Below, piece after piece: positions 41,929 through 56,100 of a DNA stretch of 64,000 nucleotides. How positions within the stretch are numbered: the stretch's first letter is position 1; every line of letters begins with the position of its first letter. Source of the DNA: Parapristionchus giblindavisi (taxonomy: Eukaryota > Nematoda > Chromadorea > Rhabditida > Diplogasteridae). The notes under the pieces were generated by a model. That model saw only the letters and a list, made by a program, of their open reading frames with translations. It was not told the DNA's origin and did not search any database. Both the position numbers and the translations under genes were made by a program. The DNA lies in assembly GCA_943737045.1 (NCBI GenBank), contig CALSFV010000258.1:62001-126000 (forward strand). Direction: 5' to 3'.

Positions 41929-44900
41929 CTATTTAGCTGCAGCAGCTGATCGGAATATACGACGACGAGTAAGACCAGCTGCATGACGTTGTCTTTCAAA
42001 CTCTTGCATCTCTTCTTCCACTTTCAACTATAAATCAATCAATCAATATTATGTACTACAATAATCCTTTTATCGATTACCTCATGTTCCAGTGTAGATC
42101 CAGTACGGTATGCAGCAATCAAATCATACTTCTCATAGTCATTCACCTATAATCCATCAATCAATAATCTGACCCAACCAGCAACTATCGTACCTTGGTC
42201 TTATGGAACTTTCTCTTGAACCATGGAGTAGCATCTTCCCATGCATTAGATACTCCAGCTGGTCCCATAATCTCCCATCTACGAGTCCAAGGAGGTGGGC
42301 GGAGTTTAACCTAAAAGATTATTGATTGATTGATTAAATTGATATGAAATACCGTATACCTTAAGGGGATTAACGGGAACGGGAGTACCAGCAGTATGAG
42401 CAACTGGTTCCATATGAGGATCAAATGTTGAATATTCAGGATATGCATCGATTAGATATGATAGATCATCATCCAATCTATAATTGATTCAATTGATTAA
42501 TCGATAATTATATCATCTCTACCGTACCTCTTCTCCAATTTAAGTGTTTCAATCTTACGAATGGTCGGATTGTACAGTTCGTACATCACTTCGACTCCTA
42601 CAACGAACACCCTTAGTTTGTAGATTGATGAGAGGATTACGGTAATGTCTACAGTAATCAGTAGATATACAGTAATCATCTATACCGTACCCTGTCCATC
42701 AACAAAATTTCTCAATGTGAACTGATGAAGTAGTCCTTGTTTTTCTCTTCGAATACAAATTCCAACGAATCGATGTTCCTTCGCTCCCAACCATGGTCCT
42801 GTTGTTGTTACAGCTACGATTGAACCTGCAAAAAAATCAAAGTGTGATCCAACTAAACTACCGTAACCATTACTTACCAACATAGAATTCAGGAATATCC
42901 AATTGCATTCGTCTCTCTAGCATATCTGCCCTCTCTAGTTCTTCTCGAAGGAGAATTCGACGATTCCATACTGGAGACTGACAGAAATCAGGGTAGATCT
43001 CACTGTAATTATCATTCAATCGATTACTGTACATGATTATCGATTGATAGATGGCTACTACTCTAACGAAGAGAAAAGAAGTATGATGGGAAGAGAAAGA
43101 TTTAGATGATGTACAGAATCTATCAGAGTGTATCAGATATACAGAATGGAGATAGAGATATGAGAAGAGAAGAGATGATATAGAGAAGAGAAAGAGAATA
43201 GAATATGGGAATGGAAGAAGAATAATAAGAAGATATAGTGGAGATTGAGTGGGACAATTAAACATTTCTTCTTCACTATCTCTGTATAGTGATAGAGAGA
43301 GGAGAGTAATTGAATGATCAAGGTAACATTAGACGATGCTCTTCGTCTTCCTTGATAAGAGTCCAGATCAGATGATTGATAGAGAAATGGAGAGATGGAG
43401 TCACAAGGTCTATTCCTTCTTCTTCCTCCTTCTTCTCTTTCTCCATATCTCCCTATCCATCTCATCATTCTTCTCTCTATCACATACAAAGATAGAAAGA
43501 CAGAGGACATACGATAGACGAAGTAAAAAATAAGATCATAGTACATCAATCACTATTACTTTCCCACATAACACACAATACAAGGCAAAGATAAATATAT
43601 TTTCTCATGATACCATATCGGCATAGTCTTCACATAATAATCATTTCTCATCTAATATCGATTTACTGTGCAATTACTCTTTACTTGATTTATTCTCTTT
43701 GTTATGTAATGACATTCATTAGATATAATAGAATGAAAGAGAAGACAAAGAAATGAATGGAAGAGAATAAAATAGAGAAAGAAGATAGATAGATAGTAGT
43801 GACTCAGTCAGCTGCTCTTCTCTCTCTCTACTCTATTCTCCATACTCATCTTCTTCTCTTCTCTTCAACTTCCTTCGTCAATGAACAAAGTGCATGAGGT
43901 AAGACGAGAGAACGAAATGGCATAAGACTACAGAGTACTGTAAGTACTTATAAGGATTGATAGATTACGGTAGATGGATGGATACTGTAATCATAAACAA
44001 GGTCATAATAATGACATCGACACTGAATGTGACAGATGAAAATGAATAAGAAAAGAGAAAGAAAGAGAAAAATATAAGTAGAGGGGAGGAGAATCTATAG
44101 AAGAATGAATAGAGAAGAGGCAAACACGATAGATAGAGAAGAAGAAGAGAAGGGGAGTGGAGTGGCAATGGGACAATCAAGAGAATGGAGAGGGGAGCGG
44201 AGTAGATAGGGGACACACTCTTTTACATCTATTGGAATGAGTATGACAATCGTAGATAGTTCAATGTATTATATCAATCCAATTAGGAGATATATCATAA
44301 GATATAAAGATGAATATGATGATATACTATAAAACCATATATCTATGACTATAATAGTTGAAGTAATGATTGAACGTGAATACATTATCTATCTATTCTC
44401 TACTCCACTTCACAACTTCTTTCCATTTTCTTCTCCTTTTCTTCTTCATCACTCCCATCGCTCACAACCTACGCTGCGTCTCTACCCTCCCTCCCCTATC
44501 GTACTCTGGTCGTCTGACACTCTCACTCTATGGATAGAATAGAGAAGGAAGACGAATAAACGACTCAGAGGACGGACAGATAGATATATAACTGATAGAA
44601 AGAAGAACTACGGAGTCAAGGACTAATGTACTCAAATGAGATATCAAAGGGATACTGTAGATGGAAATGAATGAATGGATAGGGTATACTGTACATCTTA
44701 TTGACTAAATAAGAGAGAGAGTAGACACGATAGAGCATGCATAGCATATACAGTAGACTATACGTGTATTCTTCAAATAATATTCCATAGATAACACGTA
44801 GTCATAAGTCTCCATTTATTCAGAGGAACAATAGACAGAGAGAGGGATGGGGAATAGAAGAAAACATCATCAAATATTGTTGACTTGACCACTATTCCTA

Positions 44901-46083
44901 GTATCCAATTAGTTGAGATAAGAGATAATCATAAGATCAAAGATCAAATATCAAATATTATACGACTATAAATACACTATGAATATTCTCTTCGTTCCTT
45001 CTAAAATTATAGATAAAACTAATGGTAAAGCTATTTCTAGAAAAAAATTTATGAGAAGGAAAATAAAATGAATAGAACCATATGAACAACCTCTCTTATC
45101 TCTCATATCATTCATTCATACTAACAACTTCAATCCAATCAGCATAGTTTATAAACAGAAGGAGAAGAAGAAGAAGAAAAGGAAGAGAAATACATAGAGA
45201 ATATGAAGAAGAAGTGAATGGAATAGAAGAAGAGATGGAGAAAGATGAGAGATAAGGGAATAGTGAGAGAGTACATATGTGAATAGAGATAGAGATAGAG
45301 AGATAGAACTGGTCCATCAAACTTCTTCTTCCTTTTCTATTCTCATTATACTCCTTATATAGATGAGAAGAAGAAGATAATGAGAGAGAGAATATACATA
45401 ATAGATATATAATCAATACTAATCGATAATACTAAGAATATGATCGATAAAGGACGATATATAGACAAGATAGAGACATTGATAAATAGTTGATAATGAT
45501 TGAGATCATATTCTATCAATAACATCAAAATATTGATATCTAATAAAATGAGTGAAACATGAAACTAACGGGAATTCGGCGATGTGTTTCAATTCCTTTG
45601 CTCTCGCTTTCAACGATGTAGACTCTGATGAAATATAATTAATGAATTATTGATTGAATACACAAATATTGATTGGATCGATATTCTCTTCTCACTCTAC
45701 AAATCTTTCAACATTTTCATTGAATTGTTCAAAAGAGATGGAGAAGAAGAGGAAGAAATGAATAGAGAAATGAAGAACGAAGTATCACGTACGTTGAAGA
45801 AGAAGATATGAACAAGCAATGACAACAATCTATCTCTCCTCCCATCCCCCCCCCCCTCTCTCTCTCTTCTTCCTCTTCCTCTTCCTCTGTCTATCATCCA
45901 TCCAACTATCCCTTCACCCTTATCCATCCATGTCCACTAGGACACTATCATCTACTCTCACACAGATTACTACCGTAACCTTGGTCTATAGTAATCCTCA
46001 CCTGCTACCGTACTCTGAGCAGGAGCAGTTACAGCTGTGGAAGCGGAGGCCACACGACGAACTGCTGAGATAGCCCCTCTCAT
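41929..46083 (-). CDS. MRPL19: Mitochondrial large ribosomal subunit protein bL19m
   Basis: Component of the mitochondrial 39S ribosomal subunit. ATG at 46081-46083 begins a targeting peptide ([20 protein letters not shown]). Phase-consistent exons then read [19 protein letters not shown] (about 45584-45632), [20 protein letters not shown] and [17 protein letters not shown] (about 42880-43007), [99 protein letters not shown], and the tail [12 protein letters not shown] with TAG at 41929-41931. [32 protein letters not shown] and LPEYSTFD-type blocks are diagnostic of MRPL19. One intron (43008-45583) is 2.6 kb, far larger than the rest, and contains only GA-rich and AT-rich sequence. Confidence 0.93.
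43008..45583 (-). other. 2.6-kb intron of MRPL19
   Basis: No exon was recognised. It contains GA-rich runs (43080-43220, 43740-43800, 44035-44110, 45160-45310), a GGGGAGCGGAGTA repeat at 44188-44214 and a (GATCAAA)n trace at 44935-44955. Hydrophobic or Arg/Glu frames are low complexity. Confidence 0.65.
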
Positions 46084-47443
46084 TCCTGTCAATCAATAAT
46101 TGTTCAGTAATCGATAATTGACAGTTGTGTGCAAGTTGTCAATGACACTTACCGTAAGCCAGACATACTGTAGAAAAGAGGGGTTATAAATGATGAATTT
46201 AATGGGAATAGGAGAAGATAGGGCAGGAAGTAGTATTAGGAATTGATGGGAGAGAGGAAGGAAGAGGGAGGCGATGGGAATGGGGAGAGGAAGAGGGAGG
46301 GCAAAAAGAGAAACGAATGACAAGTATCCATCTCTCTCACATGGTTGTCACATGCTTTACCATTACACTCTCTACTTCACTACAATAACCTCCCTAATTA
46401 AGGTGTATCGTAATACATATTCATTCACTGGTTGGGACATTTCCTATTGTTGTACTTTCTAGCCCACTGGGTCTCAAGCTTTTCTACGCGGGGTATCTTT
46501 AGTCTGCCAGACGTAGAGAAGATGTGAGTGAAGGGAGGCTAGAGTGGTCAGACAACCAGAGAGGGTAGAGACGAAGAGTAGGAAAAGTGCTAGGCTGTAT
46601 GAGAATAGAGAGAGGAAGAAGGAAAAGAATAATAGATCGTTCGGGGAGACGATATCAAATTCTATTCAGATGATATAAAAAGAAGAAGGAAATTTGATTA
46701 GATAGAATAGATATAGAGTAAAAGATGATCCTGTATTCTTCATTAAGATCCAATCTACCATTATGTATTATTACGATATTACTGTTAATAAAATTTAAAA
46801 GATCCTATATCGGGAATTATCATATAAGATGTCACTGTGATTTTTAAGATGATAAGCGAAAGAGACGTTGTATAATTTTGTGAATAGATCACATAATGAA
46901 GATAATGGATAGCGATAGAAACGACTACAAATCATAAAACAAACCGAATGAGTATTGCAAATTATTTTATCCGATATACACAATAATAGTTATAATAATA
47001 ACAATAATAAATGAATAATAAAGGGGTATAGACAATGTTGCCTCGGGCACAATCCGGTAGATTATTGATTGAATAATTGATCTATCGATCGATATAATGA
47101 AGAATAACTGAGTACTATATTTGGGAGAGGGGTCTACCTGGATTGATAAGATATTATTGATTGATCGATATAACAAATAAATGATAACGATAGAAAACCA
47201 GTATATGAATATGAATAAGATGATGAATAGACTATGACTACAACTCGAATGATCTATCAACTATTATGAAAGCCTCTCTCAAGTATGGAATTGACAACAA
47301 TTGAACAACATGATAATCAATAATAACAAGATAACTGTCGAGGCGACATTGTTAATGAAGTTATGAAATACAAGTATATGATGCAAACGGAGTATGAATA
47401 ACTGTACTATTAGTTACTAATTAATTATTAGAATAATAAATAA

Positions 47444-50400
47444 TCAATCGCTATCGCTATTATCGATTTCTGCACTGTTTTCACTAATCTCAGTATTAAC
47501 TGATTGATTATCAAGAACCGAACTGACAGATGATCCATCCGATTCAAAGTCTTCTGAATCGTAGTTCAAACTATAAAGATCAAAGATCAATTTGAGATTA
47601 CTGTGGATATATTTATACTGACCCAACGAGAGGCCAGAAGTCTCTGGCTCCATCCAATTGTCTATTCAATCGATCCAATTCTCTTTGAATCATTTCATTA
47701 TCAAGAGGAGCAACATCTCTCACTCCTCCCCCTCCTCCAGTTCCACGACGAATTACACGACCATCACTTTCTTAAGATTAATCGATATCAACATTATCAA
47801 TCGATATGAGTAATTATCTAAGAATGGAGCCAATAGGAAGCTAAAACTAATAGCAAGTAATACTATGAGATGATTAATTGAATTAAGATCGTACGTAGAG
47901 ATGGAATAGATTAATCAATAAAAAATAGAAGTTAATCAATTATTCTCAAAAGGTCTGATCTTTGATCTTTCTCACCTCCCAATGAATTGGTGCGCGAATT
48001 TGTAGTAGAGGGGCGTTTGGGCATTGAGAGATCAGAATAGCACAATGGACACACCTACAAAAGTAAGCAATAATTCTTAAAGTGCATAAATCAATCGATA
48101 TTTTCTACAGTATACCTGTTTGATAGCTAACCACTTCTTGAGACAACAAGAATGGAAGAGATGAGCACATGGGGTTACACGTATTTGTGCCTGTATTCAA
48201 TCAAAAATCAATCGATTGATATACTAATCAATACAATCTACAGTACCTCTACTTTCATCTCCTGTAGACAGATAGCACACACATCAGCGTTCTCTACAAA
48301 TATCAAAGTAGTATAAATAGTGCTATATAAGGGACTATCATGATTCCATTATCCTTACAGACTACCGTATAGTTCAAATGATCAATATGAAAGATGAAAG
48401 TGCGCGATAGAATACAGATTACAGTAAACATCTAACAGTATCATTCATTGCAATAGAAGATAATGAATACCTTTAATCTGATCATCAGAAGCGACTGGAA
48501 GACGATCCAGATTAGCTTGAGCTTCTAATCTCTTTTGGAATAGATCAACTATCACCTATAATCAATCAATCAATACATCTCAAAACTACAGTAATCCAAT
48601 CTTACATCAATTTTCTGAATGACATTGAAGATGACTTGTAGCAATAGAATAGCCAGAGATGCGACCGTCCATTCTCCTACAATCCATCAATCGATAATAG
48701 ACTACAGTATCCAACAAGTACCAAACCTGTTACAGTGACATACGATCCAACAGCAATCACTACTATCGTACATCCAATTTCCATGCATTTTGTTCCCTAT
48801 AATCAATCAATACAATCTCTAATCCTCCATTCTATGGTTCTTTTTTTACAGTATCATACAATATATAATAGATGGACTAACGACAGTAAGTGCGAAAGTA
48901 GCAGTATCAGCAGCACTCCATGAATCACTTGTAGTTTCAGCCGTAGTGATAAGATAATGGATGACAGCAGAAAAGGCATGAACGGAAGTGATGAAACAAT
49001 TGGAGAGAAGAATACATAACCTCAATTGATTAATTTTATTAAAAGATGCGATGAAACTTTTGCAAGATAAATTTTTAAAAAAAGAAATAGTGAATTTACA
49101 AATCATGCAAATGTACTCAATACTAACGGTATTGATCATTTATTAACAACATATACTATCACGAAAACCAACAGTTGTAACGTATAAACGGAATAAAAAT
49201 AAGTCGTCAATAAAAATATTATCCCAAATCCCGGAAAGCTTACATTATATCTAATACCGCCTACTACATTGGCCATCATAGAAATAGTAATCTATTAAAA
49301 GTGAATGAAGCACTATTCAATCTCATCTTATCCTTCGTCATTATCATCTCTATCACTTATTCACACTTAACATTTAAAGATGGAAACAACAAACGAATTC
49401 ATTCCCATATAACTGTTCAATCAATCAATATTCTTCATAACAGTTCACATACCACATATCTAATGGCAGTACAGCTCCGGCAGTCGAAGCCGCAGCAATA
49501 GGACCGGGAATTAGGGCTATCGCCACTGATAATGTACGTGCGTGTCTAAATGACATACAGTAATGTGCAACGAGTGCATCTCAGCCTTTCCGTTCTTTAC
49601 CTGAATCGTGCATGATCACGTGAAGTAGCGAGAATGAGTAGTTGACTCTGTACAAGATCGAGTACGGTATGGAGAAGAGCCGAGAGTACTGTATTTAGAG
49701 ATCAAAGATCAGATAGATTGGGATAATGACTAACCAATGAATAGAACAAGTCCAAGTAATCCAGCCTTCTGATCACTTCTCATTCCAAGTAAACCAGTTT
49801 GTGTACAAACCAATAGTAGAAGACAACATTCCATATAACTGAAATATATCCATTCAATCTATTCATTATTATCCATATTTATGACATGATTAAGTTTGAT
49901 TATGATTTATAAAAATGGTTACCTGGAGTGTGCCAATACGTGAGTTGGTTGCCAATTGTGAGCAGCAATGAACCATTGTACTCCCTGTACGACCCATGAA
50001 CAAACGTACGACACCTCAAATGAGACAAGGATGTATCTTAATCGAAAGACAGGATAGATGAATGTACAGTAAGAGCAAGAGCAAGCATAGTCAATGGAGT
50101 ATTCGTTGTCTCTGCTATTCCTTCTAGAATCACTGGCCATGTCTCACGCCATGAACGACCCTACAATTTATTCATACTGTAATGTAACGCTAATCATACT
50201 GTACGCTTGATGCAATAAGAGTTACAGTACGCTCTCTATTGATATACAGTATCCCTTATCGTCACTACAGTACCCCCTACCGTACCTTCTCAACCATCTC
50301 AACATAACATCGAAGTGCGAACATAGTCAACCATGCCCATGTAAGCAGTTCACTCAATTGTAGACGACGCCATATTGATGCAGCACCTATAGATGAAATG

Positions 50401-52516
50401 AAAGATGAAAGATGAAAGATGAGAGATGACTAACCAACAGCTAATCCTCTTGTAGCAAGAAGTGTTCTTATGGTTCCTCCTCCTTCCATGATACTCTCCC
50501 AGAATCGAGGAACTCCATGAAGAACATAGATGAGAATAGAAAACATTGTTAGTGAACATGATACATTGTGTACTGAAAGAAATATATTCAATCAATATAT
50601 CATAATCAATCTATCTAATCAATAAATACTTTATATCTCATATTTGAAGAGCCTAATCTTTTCTACATGCAATATTCATGTTTCAGCAATGAAATAATAG
50701 TAGATATTAGTGGGAATGAGTGATTTTTGTAATGGATGGAACATACCAACAATGAGTTTATCCAATGGACATGAACACATTCTGGCAACAATTGGAGCTG
50801 TATAGAAAGCAAGACAAATACGACCAATATCACTCTCAAGACCAAGAAGAGTTGCTTGAAGGACTGATAACATCAACTGCAATATCAATCAGTAAATTCA
50901 TTCATCCAATCAATCGAATAATGTATGACAATACATTTATTAATGAATATTGATTTACAACAATAAATGAATTAGCTTGAGAATGGAAATAAATGATACC
51001 TGAGCAAGAAAATGGAATCCATGACGTTCCAATTTAACAAAATCATCCAATTTGATCTCAACATTATCTGCTTTCTCTTCCAATGCAACATATGTAGTCG
51101 ACCTAAAACAGAAAGAATCGTTATTGTTTGAGGCCTTAACATGACCATGAATGGTAGACATATTCAAAATATTATGCATCGTTACATTTTTGTGAGGTTA
51201 CGGCGTAGGCACGTAAGGAAAATGTAACAATGCATTAACAATCTTTCATATATATGAACATTTCGACCTTGTCACTGTTTTTCAAACGAAATATGAAACG
51301 TTAGCCGTATTTTGGAGCAATATTACAGCCAAATAATATTTTAAACCTGTCATCCCGACTTTTCTCGATAGCACTAATGCATGATATAATGTGATTTATA
51401 TGAACATTAACACCAACTGACATATAGTGTGCGATTCCAAAGAAGATAATGGAGACAGCATGAGCATATAGACGAAGAAGATGATTCATTGATAAAGCTA
51501 AGAAGGCCAGAGATAGGAAGAGTACTGTAATTGGATAAATCAACGACGTTTATCATCGTTAAACTATTTTTTTAAATAGTACTAGTAAAATGAGTGAATT
51601 CAAGTGAAAAGCTTCGGTTATTCCAAATTGAAATAAAGAAATAATATAATATACCTGAACAACTGAGAATAGTAGCAGCACTCGCTTCAACGTTTCTTGT
51701 GTGAACAAACTCAAGAAACGTATTAACATCAACATAAGAACGAAATTGAGCCTGAAATCATAAAGTGAATATCACTTAAAACATTCAAATTCATGGATCT
51801 TTAATCTTTGGTTATGTTTCATCAACTATGCAAAGTTTGTCTTCATTCTTTCATTAGCAATATAATTCTCAAGAATTGAAAGACCAAATGATACAATTGT
51901 TCAATTATATCGAATGAGTCTGAAATGATTAAATACCTCTTGTAGTAGATTCTCAGCCATTTCATCAAATGTCATATCCCTCTTTCTCCACCACAATTCA
52001 AGTAGAATCAATCCAGGTAATCGAAGAGCTATCTCTGCTATCTGGAACAAATGAATATTATCTCACAACACACATTCTCTTCTTTACTACTCACAAACAA
52101 TTATACCGATTCAATATGAAAGTATCTGATAGACTACACATATTTGTTGACACTCAAGGTATCATCGTGTCGATGCCTTCTATTGTGGACTTGTTATCAA
52201 TTTGTTATCAACAAAGAGGACAAAGAATGAAAATAGATACTCACACATATGATAAGACATTTGAGAACTTCAACAGAAGCATGAACACGTTGACGTCCAT
52301 TACGACGGAAATCATCCAAATCGAACTGTAACATTTATTCGATTGATCAAAACCAGACTGTTCATTCCAAATGTCTGCTTCAGTAGATCATTCAATATTT
52401 TTATAGTGGTCATTTTCGCAAATCAAAGACTATTATAATGATCAATATGATACGCTATTCAAGACAAGTACCGGTGGAAGGTCCACACGACCTATCCTTT
52501 CACGCATGAAATCCAT
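47444..52516 (-). CDS. Multi-pass RING-H2 E3 ubiquitin ligase, TRC8/RNF139-RNF145 type
   Basis: An ER-membrane ubiquitin ligase of the type used in sterol-linked and ER-associated degradation. ATG at 52514-52516 (MDFMRERIGRVDLPP). Then about ten or more hydrophobic helices, including [139 protein letters not shown] and WTVASLAILLLQVIFNVI. The RING-H2 follows: CAICLQEM, then RVTPCAHLFHSCCLKKWL, then CPLC, complete C3H2C3 spacing, in exons at about 48020-48295. Tail: GRVIRRGTGGGGGV, LDNEMIQRELDRLNRQLD and an acidic Ser-rich end with stop at 47444-47446. HRD1 or gp78 are alternatives, but the number of helices and lack of a CUE domain favour the TRC8 group. One intron carries a miniature foldback element. 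Confidence 0.75.
51174..51237. mobile_element. Miniature foldback element, TIR GTTACATTT, short form
   Basis: ATGCATCGTTACATTTTT ... AAAATGTAACAATGCAT, with GGTTACGGCGTAGGCACGTAA between the ends, shares GTTACATTT, ACGGCGTAGGC and ACGTAA parts with the 293-bp element at 28193-28485. At about 64 bp it is an extreme deletion derivative. TGCA on both sides may be target duplication. It lies in an intron of the RING ligase gene. Confidence 0.7.
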
Positions 52517-53160
52517 AGTGAATTGCGTTGATCAACCACTGTAATGAGGATAAGATGAAGAATGATCAAGCAGTAATCACAACTAAGATAACAGACGAAA
52601 CTAGTCACGATAGAGAATAAGATTGATAGGTATTGAAAGTAACTGACCAGAGCAAGACGTGATTCCTCATACGATCGTCTCTCGTTAAGTACAGATAAGG
52701 TTTAATAGCGATAGAAAACTGAAACTTCTCTCATTGAAGGATATTTATTTTAAAATATGACTGTTGATAACCTCGTGTATGAGCGAAAGGGCATATAACA
52801 CACTAACATAAAAGAAAGAAGAAAGGAAGAGAAAAAGGAATTCAATTTTGGATTTCAGGTCCTCAAAGTTCATAACAAAAAAAGAGTCAAACTTTGAAAT
52901 ACCGTATGATTTTACAATTATCGTGAATTGATTTAATTTCAACAAATTATTTTTTTGTTTAATAATTATTTATGTGGAGAATCGTTTTTGTTGAAACAAT
53001 TTTAAAGCACAGGATTGAATATAAACATTGAAACTACAGATTTAACTGTACAAATAACCGTTTTTTTAAGTTCTCTATAATATTTCATGGTAACTCATTT
53101 TGTCTACATATCATTTCCATTTTCATTGCAATACGGAAGTAATATAATTATTATTCCAGA

Positions 53161-56100
53161 ATGATTCATCGTTTCATTCCCTATCATCTTCACTTCTCTG
53201 GACGGTTTGTATATAAAGAAATGAGTGAGTGCAAATGTTCTAACTTCAAATATCTTGATTATTTAAGGACCACCAGAATCTTCTGAACAAACACGAACAA
53301 TTACACTCGGAACTCCCATTGGAGTGAAGAATAAAATTAGAACAACTAAAGTATGTTAAAAGATCAAAGATCATCTCCCTTGTAGTATGAATGGACCATA
53401 GGATCACACTTAACTTTTTCTTTTGCTATTAAATTAAAGTTCAAAGATCAATAGAATATTACAGTACACAATTATCGGATTCGTTCCTGTTTTCTTATTT
53501 GAACAGTTTCGACAATTCGCAAATGCATTCTTTCTCGTCATGGCTATTATTCAGGTTTGTGATGATAATATGAAAGATCAAAGATTAAAGATCAAATTTT
53601 ATTCAGTTCAATCCTGATACATCTCCATATGGTCCACAATCATCATCTGTTCCTCTCTTCGTCATTATTCTTATCGCTGCTTTGAAGGAAATTTTTGAAG
53701 ATTATGTTAGTATTGAATGAATATTTGAAAGTCATCAAATTGAAACTGATTAGGCATTATCAGATCTGATCACTATTTCACTTACTAAGTCTACTAAATA
53801 CCAGAAAAGTGTTTCAATTTAGCTTGATGATTTACCTATTTTCAAATTTGACCTATATATTAGGTATACAAGATGTTTTAGAAACGACTAAAAAGTGATG
53901 TTCAAGTAAATAATCAGACATTACGTACATATGATTGTATAAAGGGATGGCATGATTCTACATGGTCCAAGGTATCTTCTATCTCCTTCTATCGTTCTTT
54001 CTCATTGATTCCTTATTTAGTTACGAGCAGGTCAAATAGTCCATGTTACGAAAGGTCAATCATTTGCTGCTGATCTCATACTTCTTTCATCATCAGAACC
54101 TGCTGGTCAGGACTTATTAATTTAGTCTTATAAACTTTAATATTCTGAAGGCATTGCTTACATCGAAACATCGAATTTGGATGGTGAAACGAATTTGAAG
54201 ATTCGACGAGCACTGAATCTAACGGCTGGTCTCATAAACGATGATCAAATTAAAGTATCTAAACCACGTCCATTTCTGAATCCGCCCCTTTGATTATCTA
54301 TTTTGAGAATGGAATACAGAATATGAGTTTGACATGTGAGATACCTAATAAACGTCTGTATTGTTTCCAAGGATCATTAGAGAAGAAAGTAAGTTGTTTG
54401 TCTATGAATATATGAGAACTATGAACATTATAGACTGCATCCAGTAGATCATCTATTACTACTCTCGGTTTGTACTATTATTAATCCCAAATATAATAGA
54501 AGTATTTGTAGATAAAAGTCAATTTCTTCAAAGAGGAGCACGATTACGGAATACAGATTGGGTGTTTGCTTTGGTTGTATATGCAGGAAAGGAAACTAAA
54601 TTTATGATGAACTCCGTCAAGACTAAACATAAACTGTAATCATTTACCATTAATCTTATTTGCATTTATTGATTTAAGATCTCGAACTTCTCAACTCGCC
54701 AATTATCTCATGATGTCACAATTTGGAATTCTAGTCATGTTCACTGTAGCATATGCATACAAGTAAGACGTCTCATTTGACTGCATGGATAAACTGAGTA
54801 TTTTGTTCAGAAATCGGAATGAGGTCTGTACACAGTTCATTAATGCAATCTTTGGACAGGAACCTGCAAAAAGTATCGATTCGATTTTTATTTTGATAAA
54901 AGGATAATTTTCAGACTGGTCGGAAAGTTTCAAAGATGTTTGCGTACAACTGATTGCATTCTTAGTCACCTTTTCATCTCTTGTACCAATATCACTTTAT
55001 GTGACCATACAGACCATTCAAATGTTCCAAGCTATACTCATTAGATCCGTATGAGACTTAATACTCATTCAAAAGTTATCGTAATCCTTTAAGGATCTTG
55101 AAATGTACGATGGATCTACAGATATTCCGTCAGATGTTAGAAGTTCAATGTTGACTGCTGAACTTGGAGAAGTTTTACTCATATATTATAACAGATGATA
55201 AAGTTCAACTATTAGGTCTCTCATGTAATGGCAGATAAAACTGGAACATTAACACGAAATAAGATGGTATTCAAGAATTGTTCAGTTGGAGGAGCGAAAT
55301 ACGGTACTAAACGGTGGGATTTATTCATAACTCTACATCAGTAAGGAAATGATTTCAGTCAAGAGAAGTTTAATCCTAAAGTCATTCTTAGTGATCTTTC
55401 ATCGAACAAAAGAGTGAGTTATCTTTGATCTTTGGTCTCTGATCTTTGATCTCTACAGGGTAACGCGAAGGAATTGCGGCGTTTTCTGATAGCCTGTGCT
55501 GTTTGTCATACTGTAGTACCCGAGAAGAAAGATGACAATGTCATGTTCCATGCCAGTTCTCCTGGTGAGAGACAATACCATTCCATTATTGTAGCTAAGT
55601 AATTATAGATGAACATGCTCTCGTTACAATGGCAAATGATGCTGGATTCAAGTTTCATACGAGAACTCCATCCACTATTCATTTCACAGAGGTTATATGA
55701 TCATATAGATCATATCAGATTATCTTTGTCTCTTCATCAGACATATCATAATAAACCAGTGGAACGAGTATTTCAAGTATTGGAAGTTATCGAATTCGAT
55801 TCCGTTTGTAAAAGAATGGGTAAATCATTCAATTATCAAATCAAAAGTTGATAAAGTTTATTGCTTAGGAATAATAATTCGTCGTGAAGATGGTGAACTT
55901 CGACTCTATGTAAAGGGAGCGGTACAGTATTCTACAGTATCCTATCTACAGTACTCTTCTATTCAGGACTCGGCTGTTCTCTCATCATTGGATGATCAAC
56001 AGACAAATAATGTAGATAGACTCAAGGAACATCTACAGGAATTCGCTAAACGAGGTATTGTACACATCATGTACAGCTGCTTAAGTAATCTCGATACTAA

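Noticed and set aside
42870..43549. Long minus-strand frames of 131 and 138 codons
   Set aside because: The last 45 residues of the first are the real MRPL19 exon. The upstream hydrophobic part is the large intron with GA-rich sequence.
46440..46520. CTCAAGCTTTTCTACGCGGGG stretch considered as a tRNA or small RNA
   Set aside because: No A/B box spacing and no cloverleaf can be drawn.
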